Assembly: GCA_020634895.1 (NCBI GenBank)
Contig: JACKAV010000003.1
Location: forward strand, 400,608 to 464,607
Reading direction: 5' to 3'
Length of the DNA stretch: 64,000 bases
Origin: Anaerolineales bacterium
GTDB lineage: Bacteria; Chloroflexota; Anaerolineae; Anaerolineales; Villigracilaceae
Shown here piece by piece: positions 35,243 to 43,327 of this stretch. The notes under the pieces were generated by a model. The model saw nothing but the letters and a program-made list of their open reading frames with translations. It ran no database searches and had not been told where the DNA came from. Numbering within the stretch: position 1 is the stretch's first letter; the number at the start of each line of letters is the position of its first letter. A program made the position numbers and the translations under genes.

Positions 35243-35644
35243 ATGAATAATCTTGTTCGAGATTGGATGTCCAGCCCCGTTATTGTTGTTGACCCGGATA
35301 CGAGCGTTTCTCACACCATGACCCTGATGCGCCGCCGCAATATCCATAGTGTGGTGGTCGATATAAGTGACAAGAACCCCGCGTATGGGATCGTAACCAC
35401 CACCGACATCCGCGATAAGATCGTGGGGGAGGGACGTAACCCGGCAGAGACGACCGTGCGTGAGATCATGTCGGGACCCATCATTACCGGTAACGCAGAT
35501 TGGACATTGTCAGAGTGTTCGCGCCTGATGCAGGAAAAGAAATTCCATCATCTGCCCATTGCAGATGAACACGGCACACTTATTGGTTTGATCTCTGCCA
35601 CCGATATTTTTATGGCTGTGGAAGAACAAGGCTGGATCGAATAA
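35243..35644 (+). CDS. Tandem CBS-domain protein
   Basis: 133 residues made of two CBS domains: VRDWMSSPVIVVDPDTSVSHTMTLMRRRNIHSVVV with GIVTTTDIRDKIV, and VREIMSGPIITGNADWTL with HHLPIADEHGTLIGLISATDIF. Such stand-alone pairs bind adenine nucleotides and sense energy state. AAGGAGAGAG lies before the ATG. A terminator follows directly. The partner is unknown. Confidence 0.9.
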   Translation: MNNLVRDWMSSPVIVVDPDTSVSHTMTLMRRRNIHSVVVDISDKNPAYGIVTTTDIRDKIVGEGRNPAETTVREIMSGPIITGNADWTLSECSRLMQEKKFHHLPIADEHGTLIGLISATDIFMAVEEQGWIE

Positions 35645-35659
35645 GGATCAACTTTAAAC

Positions 35660-35693
35660 AAAAAAACTGTCCCAGTAACGGGACAGTTTTTTT
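35660..35693. terminator. Bidirectional terminator between the CBS gene and sufE
   Basis: AAAAAAACTGTCCC and GGGACAGTTTTTTT pair around a five-base loop. Confidence 0.9.
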
Positions 35694-35703
35694 GTTAATT
35701 GGC

Positions 35704-36135
35704 TCAACCTGCGCCAGCTTTGACCGCTGCCTGTTTCATATGCGCCAACACGCCGATAAAGCCGTTGATGCGCTGCTGTGAAACGGCTTCCTGTAAATTC
35801 ATTGGCATGTAAAAATCAGCGGGGACAGAGATGATTTCTTCCAGTGAGCAGCCGTTCAGACCGTTGGTCAAAATGGATGCAAGTCCGCGCACGGTGGGGG
35901 ATTGCTTGGGAATATCCAAATGGAAGGCAATGCCGCCGTCCGCTTCTTTTTCGGCGATGATAAAGACCGGGGTCATGCACTCAGGCACCGGTTCCATTTT
36001 GGAGCGTTCTTCCTGAAACCGGTCAGGAAGGTCTGGCATTGTCTCGGCGTAGGCGATCAACGTCTCCAGTTTTTCTTCGCGGCTCATGCTTGCGATATCG
36101 TCTACGATCTCTTGAAGATTCTTTGGCAGTGTCAT
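35704..36135 (-). CDS. SufE-family sulfur acceptor
   Basis: 143 residues from the ATG at 36135, two bases after the rhodanese gene. Typical SufE features: LPKNLQEIVDDIASMSREEKLETLIAYAETMPDLP, the acceptor Cys in VPECMTPVFIIAE, VRGLASILTNGLNGCSLEEI, and LQEAVSQQRINGF. SufE takes persulfide sulfur from a cysteine desulfurase and passes it on for Fe-S assembly. Here the partner gene encodes a rhodanese, not a desulfurase. Confidence 0.85.
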   Translation of the reverse strand: MTLPKNLQEIVDDIASMSREEKLETLIAYAETMPDLPDRFQEERSKMEPVPECMTPVFIIAEKEADGGIAFHLDIPKQSPTVRGLASILTNGLNGCSLEEIISVPADFYMPMNLQEAVSQQRINGFIGVLAHMKQAAVKAGAG

Positions 36136-36137
36136 GA

Positions 36138-36977
36138 TTACTTTTCGATGGGCGCGTCTACAAGGTTGCCCCATTCGGTCCATGAGCCGTCATAGTTTTT
36201 AACCGTGGGGTACCCGAGCAAATATTTCAACACGAACCAGGTCAGCGACGAGCGCTCACCGATGCGGCAATAGGCGATGATCTCGCCTTCGGGTTTGATG
36301 TCCTTGCCTTCGTAGAGTTTTTTTAGTTCATCGGCGCTCTTGAAAGTGGAATCGGCTTCGTTGACAGCCATCGCCCACGGAATGTTGACCGCGCCGGGGA
36401 TATGTCCGCCGCGGGTGGCGCCTTCCTGCGGGTAGTTCGGCATGTGCAGAAGTTCGCCAGAATATTCCTTCGGCGAGCGGACATCCACCATTGGTTTCTT
36501 CGCTTCGAGCTGCTTGAAGACATCGTTGCGGAAGGCGCGGATGGATTGATCCGCCTCTTTCGCCTTGTAGCTGGTCGCAGTAAATGCGGGCACATCTTTC
36601 ACGAGAGGGCGGTTTTCCTGCTCCCATTTGATGCGTCCGCCGTCCATAATCTTTGCGTTTTGGTGACCATAATATTGGAAAAGCCAGAGCGCATAGCAGG
36701 CGAACCAGTTGGATTTATCGCCGTAAAAAACAACGGTGGTGTCATTGGTGATGCCCAGCTTGGATGCCAGTTCCTCGAACTGTTCCTTTGTGACGAAATC
36801 ACGTCGCAGCGGATGCTGGAGCGTGGTGAACCAGTCCACCTGTGCGGCGTTGGGGATATGCCCAATGGCATACAGCAGCGGGTCTTCATCCGATTCGATG
36901 ATGCGGACATTCGGGTCGTTGAGGTGCTGAGCGACCCACTCAGTATCTACAAGATATTCGGGGTGTGCGTACGACAT
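36138..36977 (-). CDS. Thiosulfate/3-mercaptopyruvate sulfurtransferase (double rhodanese)
   Basis: 279 residues. Two rhodanese domains: an inactive N-terminal one (VDTEWVAQHLNDPNVRIIESD, YGDKSNWFACYALWLFQYYGH) and a C-terminal one with the active-site loop IAYCRIGERSS (catalytic Cys) and LLGYPTVKNYDGSWTEWG. It transfers sulfane sulfur from thiosulfate or a related donor. SufE follows after two bases, so a sulfur relay is likely. The reverse strand has GGAGAG before the ATG. Confidence 0.92.
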   Translation of the reverse strand: MSYAHPEYLVDTEWVAQHLNDPNVRIIESDEDPLLYAIGHIPNAAQVDWFTTLQHPLRRDFVTKEQFEELASKLGITNDTTVVFYGDKSNWFACYALWLFQYYGHQNAKIMDGGRIKWEQENRPLVKDVPAFTATSYKAKEADQSIRAFRNDVFKQLEAKKPMVDVRSPKEYSGELLHMPNYPQEGATRGGHIPGAVNIPWAMAVNEADSTFKSADELKKLYEGKDIKPEGEIIAYCRIGERSSLTWFVLKYLLGYPTVKNYDGSWTEWGNLVDAPIEK

Positions 36978-37092
36978 TTTCTCTCCTTACTAAGATTCCT
37001 CTAAAAAGGGATATGTTTTTTTACCATACTCCAGGAGAAAGTTGCAATCAAAAAATCAAGGTGCATATTCTTTCTCCCGTTTGGCTTTGATG

Positions 37093-37098
37093 TAAAAT
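37093..37098 (+). promoter_or_regulatory. -10 box of the RNase H gene (leaderless)
   Basis: TAAAAT followed by six bases and the ATG. No Shine-Dalgarno sequence. Confidence 0.45.
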
Positions 37099-37104
37099 TG
37101 ACGT

Positions 37105-37728
37105 ATGGCGCGCCAAAAATATTACGTCGTTTGGAAGGGACGCAAGACCGGTGTCTTCACCTCGTGGGCGGAATGTGAAAAACAGGTGAAGGGATTTGTC
37201 GGTGCGCAGTTCAAGGCGTTCGAGCATGAAGCCGATGCCGATGCGGCATATCTGGCGAATTATGACGATTATGTCGGCAAAGTTTTCAGCAGCGGAAAGT
37301 GGAAATTGGCGAGCGTAAAACCGCTTTTACCCTCCGTATGTGTGGATGCGGCTTGCAGCGGCGCGCCCGGCAAATTGGAATATCGCGGCGTGAATACCGA
37401 GTCGGGTGAAGAGATTTTCCGTACGGGTCCGTACGCAGACGGGACGAATAATGTCGGTGAGTTCCTTGCCATTGTCCACGCGTTGACATGGCAGGAAAAG
37501 CATAACGTCCATGTGCCGATCTACTCCGATTCGGAGAACGCGATCTCGTGGGTGTACAACGGTCAGTGCCGGACGAAACTCAAGCATACGCCGAAGAATG
37601 CGATCCTCTTTGCGATCATTCACAGCGCCGAGAATTGGCTGGCGGAAAATGAACTGTCTGAAGATAAAGTCTTGAAATGGGATACAAACGTCTGGGGCGA
37701 AAACCCCGCGGATTTTGGAAGGAAATGA
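37105..37728 (+). CDS. Ribonuclease H with N-terminal viroplasmin (RNA:DNA hybrid-binding) domain
   Basis: 207 residues. The N-terminal domain (YYVVWKGRKTGVFTSWAECEKQVKGF) is the caulimovirus viroplasmin/RNase HI hybrid-binding fold. The RNase H core follows: VCVDAACSG (first Asp), NNVGEFLAIVHAL (Glu), YSDSENAISW (Asp), and terminal NPADFGRK (Asp). It degrades RNA in RNA-DNA hybrids. The CVDAACSG arrangement is a family variant of DGS. Its 3' end is followed by 71 bp to the protease gene. Confidence 0.9.
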   Translation: MARQKYYVVWKGRKTGVFTSWAECEKQVKGFVGAQFKAFEHEADADAAYLANYDDYVGKVFSSGKWKLASVKPLLPSVCVDAACSGAPGKLEYRGVNTESGEEIFRTGPYADGTNNVGEFLAIVHALTWQEKHNVHVPIYSDSENAISWVYNGQCRTKLKHTPKNAILFAIIHSAENWLAENELSEDKVLKWDTNVWGENPADFGRK

Positions 37729-37799
37729 AACTTGCAGATTGCAATATCTCAAATGGCTCGATCAGCTTCGAGGTCCGTGGTGAGGCGGGTGTGTAGCGG

Positions 37800-39377
37800 A
37801 TGAAAGCCCTTGGTCTAACATGGTCGTTTGGTCGCTGGCGCGGCGTTGAAGTCAGATTCCATTTTTCAACGCTGTTCAGTATTCCCATTGCATATTATCT
37901 TTTCAGTCCTGTCGATCTGCGCGGATTGGTCGAAGCATTGCTGTGGGTGGGCGGGTTCTTGCTCTTTATCTTCCTGCATGAAATGGGACATGCGCTCGCC
38001 GCGCAGCTTGTAGGTGTTGAGGTGAAAAGCGTGGTCATCTGGCTGCTGGGCGGGTTGACGAATCTCGCATACAAACCTGAAAAACCCGCGCACAATTTTT
38101 TCATCTATGCCGCTGGACCGTTAATGAATATGCTGCTGGCGTTCCTTTGTGTGACGGCTTATATCGCCTCGGCGATCATTTTCCTGCCGATTTCGAATAC
38201 ACCTGAAACATATATCTGGCTGCAGATGTTTCAGAACCTCTTTCTTTCGCTTGCAATTCTTAATTTGATCCTGGTTGTGTTCAACCTGATTCCAGTTTAT
38301 CCATTGGACGGCGGGAACCTTCTGCACGCCGCCACCGAGTGGTTGTTCGGCAAGGTCAATGCTGACCGTATCACATTGGCGGTCGGTATTCCGCTGCTGG
38401 TGTTGTTGGTTATATTCGGCATTGTTGCGCGCGATTATATTCTGCTTGCGTTCTGCGTCCTGATCGCGCTCTCCATCAGCAGTTTGAACCACAACATGCT
38501 GCGGAAGGTCAATCTTGGCATCAACTATTTATTTAAGCGGGCTGGTTATTTTTATTTGCGCGGCGATTATGAACGCGCTGCCCGCCTGTACACAACCGAT
38601 GTTGAAAAGCAGCCGGAGAATATCAATAATTATCTGGCGCGCGCGGGTTGTTATCTCGCAATGGGACAAAAGGCGCGCGCTCTTGCAGATGTGGAACGCG
38701 CCCTGCGGATGAATCCAGACCATCTTTTTGCGCTCGAACTCCGCGGTGAGCTGTTGATGTTGGATAAGGATTATGATGCCGCGTTGGTTTACTTTCAGCG
38801 GGCGCAGGCGGTTAACCCAAATTGGTCGGTGCCGTATTTCGATCACGCTTCTCTTTTGATGGAACGTGGTGAGTTGAATCCCGCGCTTGAAAAGTTCAAC
38901 AAGGCGATTGCTTTGCAATCGCGCATGCCGTTGTTCTATGTTGTCCGCTCGCTGGCACATTTCAAACTTGGCGATCTCAAGTCGGCGCATGAAGACCAGG
39001 ATGTGGCTGTGGGCATTTCGCCCGAAGAAGCGCTGGTGATGGTGGATGTCAACCTGATGTTGTATGAGGATAATTTTGAGTGGGCAAAGGATTTCTATGG
39101 GCGCATTCTGGAAAAGCGACCGCACAACGCCTTCGCGCTTCAGGGACTAGCCGATGCCTGCTTAGCCAACCGTGATTTTGTCAACGCCGAAGCCTTATAC
39201 TCCCGCGCCATTGAAGTGAATCCCAAAGAGACTCGTTTGTATCTGTGGCGCGGAAAAACGTATGTCGAATTGAACGAACCTGCCAAAGCGAAAAAAGATT
39301 TTGAACGTGCCAGTTCCGCATCGGATAAATTGCATTTGAAACGTCAGGCGGACGGATTGTTGAAAAGTTTTAGTTAG
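37800..39377 (+). CDS. Site-2 metalloprotease (M50) fused to a TPR domain
   Basis: 525 residues. The membrane protease half (about 1-230) has several hydrophobic helices, the zinc motif HEMGH at residues 60-64, and the LDGG motif (Asp170 in NLIPVYPLDGGN), both essential. The C-terminal half (about 250-520) contains seven or more TPR repeats (for example YERAARLYTTDVEKQPENINNYLARAG and RAIEVNPKETRLYLWRGKTY). Cytoplasmic TPRs probably recruit a substrate or partner, so it may act in regulated intramembrane proteolysis. No anti-sigma factor is adjacent. Confidence 0.88.
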   Translation: MKALGLTWSFGRWRGVEVRFHFSTLFSIPIAYYLFSPVDLRGLVEALLWVGGFLLFIFLHEMGHALAAQLVGVEVKSVVIWLLGGLTNLAYKPEKPAHNFFIYAAGPLMNMLLAFLCVTAYIASAIIFLPISNTPETYIWLQMFQNLFLSLAILNLILVVFNLIPVYPLDGGNLLHAATEWLFGKVNADRITLAVGIPLLVLLVIFGIVARDYILLAFCVLIALSISSLNHNMLRKVNLGINYLFKRAGYFYLRGDYERAARLYTTDVEKQPENINNYLARAGCYLAMGQKARALADVERALRMNPDHLFALELRGELLMLDKDYDAALVYFQRAQAVNPNWSVPYFDHASLLMERGELNPALEKFNKAIALQSRMPLFYVVRSLAHFKLGDLKSAHEDQDVAVGISPEEALVMVDVNLMLYEDNFEWAKDFYGRILEKRPHNAFALQGLADACLANRDFVNAEALYSRAIEVNPKETRLYLWRGKTYVELNEPAKAKKDFERASSASDKLHLKRQADGLLKSFS

Positions 39378-39385
39378 GAGCAGTT

Positions 39386-39958
39386 ATGAACACAGCATTA
39401 TTGATCATCGATATTCAAAAGGATTATTTCCCCGGCGGCAAGTTCCCCTTGGTGGAGCCTCTCGCAGCGGCGAAGAAAGCCTATGAGTTGCTGCAATGTT
39501 TCCGTGAACATGACGGGCATCACGTTCATATTCAACATATCTCGCTCAAGCCCGATGCGGCATTTTTCATCAAAGGCGATGAAGGCTCGGATATCCACGA
39601 TGCGGTGGCGCATTTTGAAAGTGAACCGATCGTTTACAAACATTATCCCAACTCCTTCCGCGAAACGAATTTGCTGGAGATTCTCAAAGGATGGGGGATA
39701 GAGCGCGTAGTCATCACCGGCATGATGACCCATATGTGCGTGGATGCCACCACTCGTGTGGCAGCTGATCTTGGCTTTCAGGTATGGGTCGCGGAAGATG
39801 CCTGCGCCACGCGCGATCTGGAATATAACGGTACGACCATTCCCGCGGAGCATGTCCACAAGGCGTTTTTGGCGGCGTTGAAATCCTATGGTCAGGTGAT
39901 GACGTCGGAGCAGGTGATCGCGAGACTCGCTGCGGAACAGGCAGAAGCTCAAAAGTAA
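39386..39958 (+). CDS. Isochorismatase-family cysteine hydrolase
   Basis: 190 residues. The family's catalytic triad is visible: Asp in LIIDIQKDYFPGG, Lys in EPIVYKHYPNSFRETNL, and Cys in ITGMMTHMCVDATTRVAADLG. Nicotinamidase, ureidoacrylate amidase and related amidases share this fold; the substrate cannot be told. GGAG lies nine bases before the ATG, and the gene begins eight bases after the site-2 protease stop, so they probably share a transcript. Confidence 0.88.
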   Translation: MNTALLIIDIQKDYFPGGKFPLVEPLAAAKKAYELLQCFREHDGHHVHIQHISLKPDAAFFIKGDEGSDIHDAVAHFESEPIVYKHYPNSFRETNLLEILKGWGIERVVITGMMTHMCVDATTRVAADLGFQVWVAEDACATRDLEYNGTTIPAEHVHKAFLAALKSYGQVMTSEQVIARLAAEQAEAQK

Positions 39959-39988
39959 GAATCAGTTTCGAGCGAAGAATGAAGCGAG

Positions 39989-40023
39989 GAGACTGTCACT
40001 CTAAAAGTGACAGTCTCTTTTTT
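39989..40023. terminator. Terminator between convergent hydrolase and GNAT genes
   Basis: GAGACTGTCAC and GTGACAGTCTC pair around a seven-base loop, followed by TTTTTT. Confidence 0.85.
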
Positions 40024-40969
40024 AGCCAAAAAACTTTTCCCACGGCTGGGTGATGTCGTGCTCTTCTCCGAAGACCGAAAAATACAATCCGTTTGCGGCG
40101 TTCGAATAGCCGCCGACAGTTGCGAGTTTTGCGCCCATCATTTTGAGACGCTTCAAGCCTTCGGTGAGGACGGCTTTGCCAAGCCCATGCCGCTGATGTT
40201 TGGGGACGGTTGCCACCGGCTCGAAGTATGCCGTGCGGGTGACATCGTCGAACCAGACGGTGCAGAACGATGCGATGGAACCATCGCTGGCAATGGCGAC
40301 AATATCAAGGTCACGCCGATAGAGCGGCGCGGATTGGATGTGGTGATACCAGGTTGGGTCATCGCGATTCTCGCGGGCGGTTTGGATATCATCTTCGTGG
40401 AAGCCAAGCCCCGATGCGTAACAACGCTCGAGCATTTCCAATCCATGACCCAGCGCGCGGATAGTGTAACCTTCGGGAGTTGGAACTTGATGGATTTCAT
40501 TTTCAAGCGGGAACATGTGAATGATCTCGCTTGTTTCGGGACGTTCCACTTTTTGATAACCGTGTTTTTTCAGGATGTTATGCCGAAATGAATCTTTTGA
40601 ATCGGCAAAGATCAGGCTTCTTAATTTCCCCTCCCGATTGGGATGCCTGAAATATTTCTCCGCGGTTTGGATCATCTCCTCTTCGAGTTCTGCAGTATGG
40701 AATTTCGGATGTACTTGCAGATATGCCTGACCTTTTCCTTCGGGGTTTAGAACGGCGGCAATTTCTTTCTTTTCTGTTTCCCAAAAGAAAATGGACTTTT
40801 CCAATTCCATTTTTTCCAAGTCTTGTTGGATGAACCACCACCAATAGTCGAGGCGGGCGACATGCCAGCTGTGTTGATGAAGACTATTCAACAACAACAC
40901 TTCACGCAGGAATTGGCGCATCTGCCAGTAGTCTTCTTCGCTTTTGTATGGGCGCATTGTGAGTTTCAT
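40022..40969 (-). CDS. Double GNAT-domain acetyltransferase
   Basis: 315 residues from the ATG at 40969 (AGGAG upstream on the coding strand). The C-terminal GNAT domain is clear: AYFEPVATVPKHQRHGLGKAVLTEGLKRLKMMGAKLATVGGYSNAANGLYFSVF, with the acetyl-CoA QRHGLG loop. The N-terminal half shows a degenerate GNAT fold (YLQVHPKFHTAELEEEMIQTAEKYF). The shape resembles mycothiol-synthase and Eis-type tandem acetyltransferases; the substrate is unknown. Single gene, converging on the hydrolase. Confidence 0.8.
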   Translation of the reverse strand: MKLTMRPYKSEEDYWQMRQFLREVLLLNSLHQHSWHVARLDYWWWFIQQDLEKMELEKSIFFWETEKKEIAAVLNPEGKGQAYLQVHPKFHTAELEEEMIQTAEKYFRHPNREGKLRSLIFADSKDSFRHNILKKHGYQKVERPETSEIIHMFPLENEIHQVPTPEGYTIRALGHGLEMLERCYASGLGFHEDDIQTARENRDDPTWYHHIQSAPLYRRDLDIVAIASDGSIASFCTVWFDDVTRTAYFEPVATVPKHQRHGLGKAVLTEGLKRLKMMGAKLATVGGYSNAANGLYFSVFGEEHDITQPWEKFFG

Positions 40970-41089
40970 TTTGGTCTCCTGGTTCAAAATTTCACAAATA
41001 GATTTTACATCCAGATGGTACACAAAAAACAGACACTGGTTTCAGTGTCTGTTTGAATGATGCGGTTGGAAAAGGCGATTGATTATCGA

Positions 41090-41698
41090 TTAATCAACTA
41101 CAAGGTCTTGTGAAGGGGTTGCATCCGCAACCGGCTTGAATAACTTTATTGCGATGATGATCCCACTGGTAACCGATTGGAAGAAAGCTGCGGCAATGAT
41201 CGTCAGGTCATGTTGCAGGATCGCGTATAGTTCCCAGACCAAACCGCCCATCAGGGTCAAAAGCCAGGTGCCCAGCGAGAGACCTGAGAGATTTTCCTCT
41301 TTGTAGGCAACCCGGACTTGTGGAACATTCGAGATCAACGCGCTTATCGAAAGAATTAACCCCAAGCCAACCCTGCCAAAGAATATCCCTGCAACCAGCA
41401 GGGTCACCGCCCAGATTGGGGCAACCTTGAATTCGCGCGTGCTTCGTCCGAACCTTAATGCGATCACTGTGATGATGAAAAACGAAGCGGCAATGATCCC
41501 TGATGCAAGGGCTACATAAATTTGGTGGGTGATGATTCCGTATGTCGTCCAACCCAAACTGACGACGAAACTCGTGCCAGTGGTGTCTGCCGACACGCCG
41601 AACGATTTTCGTTCATGGAGCAGATGCGCCAATTGTGGGGCTGCGCGCGAGAGGTCGAGCAGTGTGCCGAGCAAGCCAAGAATAGAGGGGAAATCCAT
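41090..41698 (-). CDS. PQ-loop (SemiSWEET/MtN3-like) membrane protein
   Basis: 202 residues from the ATG at 41698, chosen because AAGGA lies just upstream; the longer frame crosses the regulatory region. Two PQ-loop repeats (LSRAAPQLAHLL with GVSADTTGTSFVVSLGWTTYG, and ISNVPQVRVAYKEENLSGLSLGTWLLTLMGGLVW), each over three helices. SWEET and lysosomal PQ-loop proteins carry sugars or amino acids. It is divergent from a MocR regulator, so its substrate may be linked to pyridoxal or amino-acid metabolism. Confidence 0.75.
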   Translation of the reverse strand: MDFPSILGLLGTLLDLSRAAPQLAHLLHERKSFGVSADTTGTSFVVSLGWTTYGIITHQIYVALASGIIAASFFIITVIALRFGRSTREFKVAPIWAVTLLVAGIFFGRVGLGLILSISALISNVPQVRVAYKEENLSGLSLGTWLLTLMGGLVWELYAILQHDLTIIAAAFFQSVTSGIIIAIKLFKPVADATPSQDLVVD

Positions 41699-41807
41699 GT
41701 TTTCCTTTTTCGAAAAATAAAAACTTCGCTGAAAGAAGCGGCGGGAAATTGATTTACACCTTATTTTATGTTTTTTCGTAAATGGGTACAGATGCAAAAT
41801 TGCCAAA

Positions 41808-41842
41808 TTGTGACCAGTACAGTCACTGCTATAATCGACTGT
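41808..41842 (+). promoter_or_regulatory. Promoter and operator of the MocR gene
   Basis: TTGTGA (41808-41813), a 16-base spacer and TATAAT (41830-41835). The box is flanked by ACAGTC (41819-41824) and GACTGT (41837-41842), an inverted repeat covering the -10, and GTGAC/GTCAC arms overlap the -35 side. This is well placed for autorepression. Confidence 0.65.
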
Positions 41843-41871
41843 GCTGTTCGTTTTATCGAAAACTGTCTTAT

Positions 41872-43305
41872 ATGAAAACGAATAACCATTCAGACTTACT
41901 CTATCGCTCATTGGCAGATAACCTGATCTCCCTGATCGAAAAGGGGACGTATCGCATCGGTGAGCGTATTCCGTCCGTGCGGAAAATGAGCAAACAACAG
42001 AGTGTCAGCATCAGCACGGTGCTGCAAGCGTATTTGCTGCTTGAAAATCAAGGGTGGATTGAGGCGCGTCCGCAATCTGGATATTATGTGCGGGCAAAAA
42101 TAAGCGAACAGGCACCTGAGCCTGAAATTTCGTCTCCAGCGAAAGACCCGAGTCGGGTCAGTTTGCACGAACTCGCGATGATGTTGATGCGCGACACAAT
42201 GGACCCGGAACTGGTCCAGCTTGGTGCGGCGCTTCCGAATCCCAATTATTTACCGATTGAAAAGATCAATAAAGCATTGACCAATGCCTCACGGCTTCAT
42301 GCAGTGGACGGACACAGGTATATCATCCCGCCGGGGTTGGAAGAACTTCGCATTCAGATCGCGAAGCGTACCGTCCTGTCGGGGTGTCATATCTCGCCCA
42401 ACGATGTGATGATCACTTCGGGCGGGTTGGAGGCGATCGATCTTTGTCTGCATGCGGTTTGCCGCCCCGGTGATATCGTCGCGATCGAGTCGCCGATGTA
42501 TTTTGGCACGCTTCAAACTTTGGAAGTGCAGGGGCTGCGCGCGTTGGAAATCCCCACCCATCCGCGCGATGGGATCGATCTCGAAGCCTTGTCGTTCGCA
42601 ATTCAACATAACCCTGTCCGCGCCGTGATTGTCATTTCCAATTTCAACAATCCGCTTGGCAGCCAGATGCCGGACGAAAAGAAAAAGGAACTTGTGAATT
42701 TACTTGCGCGGTATGAAATTCCGCTTATCGAGAATGACGTGTACGGCGAATTATTTTTCGGTGAAAAACGCCCGTTGGTTTGCAAGTCCTTCGATAAAAA
42801 GGGATTGGTCATGCTCGTCTCCGCTTTTTCGAAAGATATCAGCCCGGGTCTGCGGATCGGATGGGTTGCCCCCGGTCGCTTCAAAACGGAACTTGAATGG
42901 CTGAAGTTCACCATCAGCGCCTCTCCGCCGACCCTGCCGCAATACGCCATCGCAGACTTTATCGAAAGCGGCGGCTATGATCGGCACTTGCGGCGCATCC
43001 GCCGCGAATACGCGCGTAATATCGAATTGATGTCGAGCGCTGTGACCCGTTATTTTCCATCGGGCGTCCGTCTGACGCGTCCTTCCGGCGGATTTGTCCT
43101 TTGGGTGCAATTGCCCGAAAATGTTGATTCGCTCGATCTATACAAAAAGGCGCTTGCCGAAAAGATCACACTCGCCCCGGGACATGTCTTTTCGGCAACA
43201 AATCAATACGCGAACTTCATCCGCTTGAATGCGGCAGAGTTCAATTACTCCATTGAGCGATCTTTGGAGAAGTTGGGAACTATTCTCAAAGAGATCATTG
43301 AATGA
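41872..43305 (+). CDS. MocR/PdxR-type GntR regulator with aminotransferase domain
   Basis: 477 residues from the ATG at 41872. The N-terminal GntR winged helix (LADNLISLIEKGTYRIGERIPSVRKMSKQQSVSISTVLQAYLLLENQGWIEARPQSGYYV) is followed by a class I aminotransferase-like domain. SNFNNPLGSQMP and VSAFSKDISPGLRIGWVAPG (PLP-binding Lys in SAFSKD) are visible. MocR proteins bind PLP and control vitamin B6, GABA or amino-acid genes. An inverted repeat over its promoter suggests autoregulation, and the divergent PQ-loop transporter is the likely second target. Confidence 0.9.
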   Translation: MKTNNHSDLLYRSLADNLISLIEKGTYRIGERIPSVRKMSKQQSVSISTVLQAYLLLENQGWIEARPQSGYYVRAKISEQAPEPEISSPAKDPSRVSLHELAMMLMRDTMDPELVQLGAALPNPNYLPIEKINKALTNASRLHAVDGHRYIIPPGLEELRIQIAKRTVLSGCHISPNDVMITSGGLEAIDLCLHAVCRPGDIVAIESPMYFGTLQTLEVQGLRALEIPTHPRDGIDLEALSFAIQHNPVRAVIVISNFNNPLGSQMPDEKKKELVNLLARYEIPLIENDVYGELFFGEKRPLVCKSFDKKGLVMLVSAFSKDISPGLRIGWVAPGRFKTELEWLKFTISASPPTLPQYAIADFIESGGYDRHLRRIRREYARNIELMSSAVTRYFPSGVRLTRPSGGFVLWVQLPENVDSLDLYKKALAEKITLAPGHVFSATNQYANFIRLNAAEFNYSIERSLEKLGTILKEIIE

Positions 43306-43314
43306 TCTGGAGGT

Positions 43315-43320
43315 TATAAT
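43315..43320 (+). promoter_or_regulatory. -10 box of the M48 protease gene (leaderless)
   Basis: TATAAT followed by seven bases and the ATG at 43328. No ribosome binding site. Confidence 0.55.
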
Positions 43321-43327
43321 TTTATCC

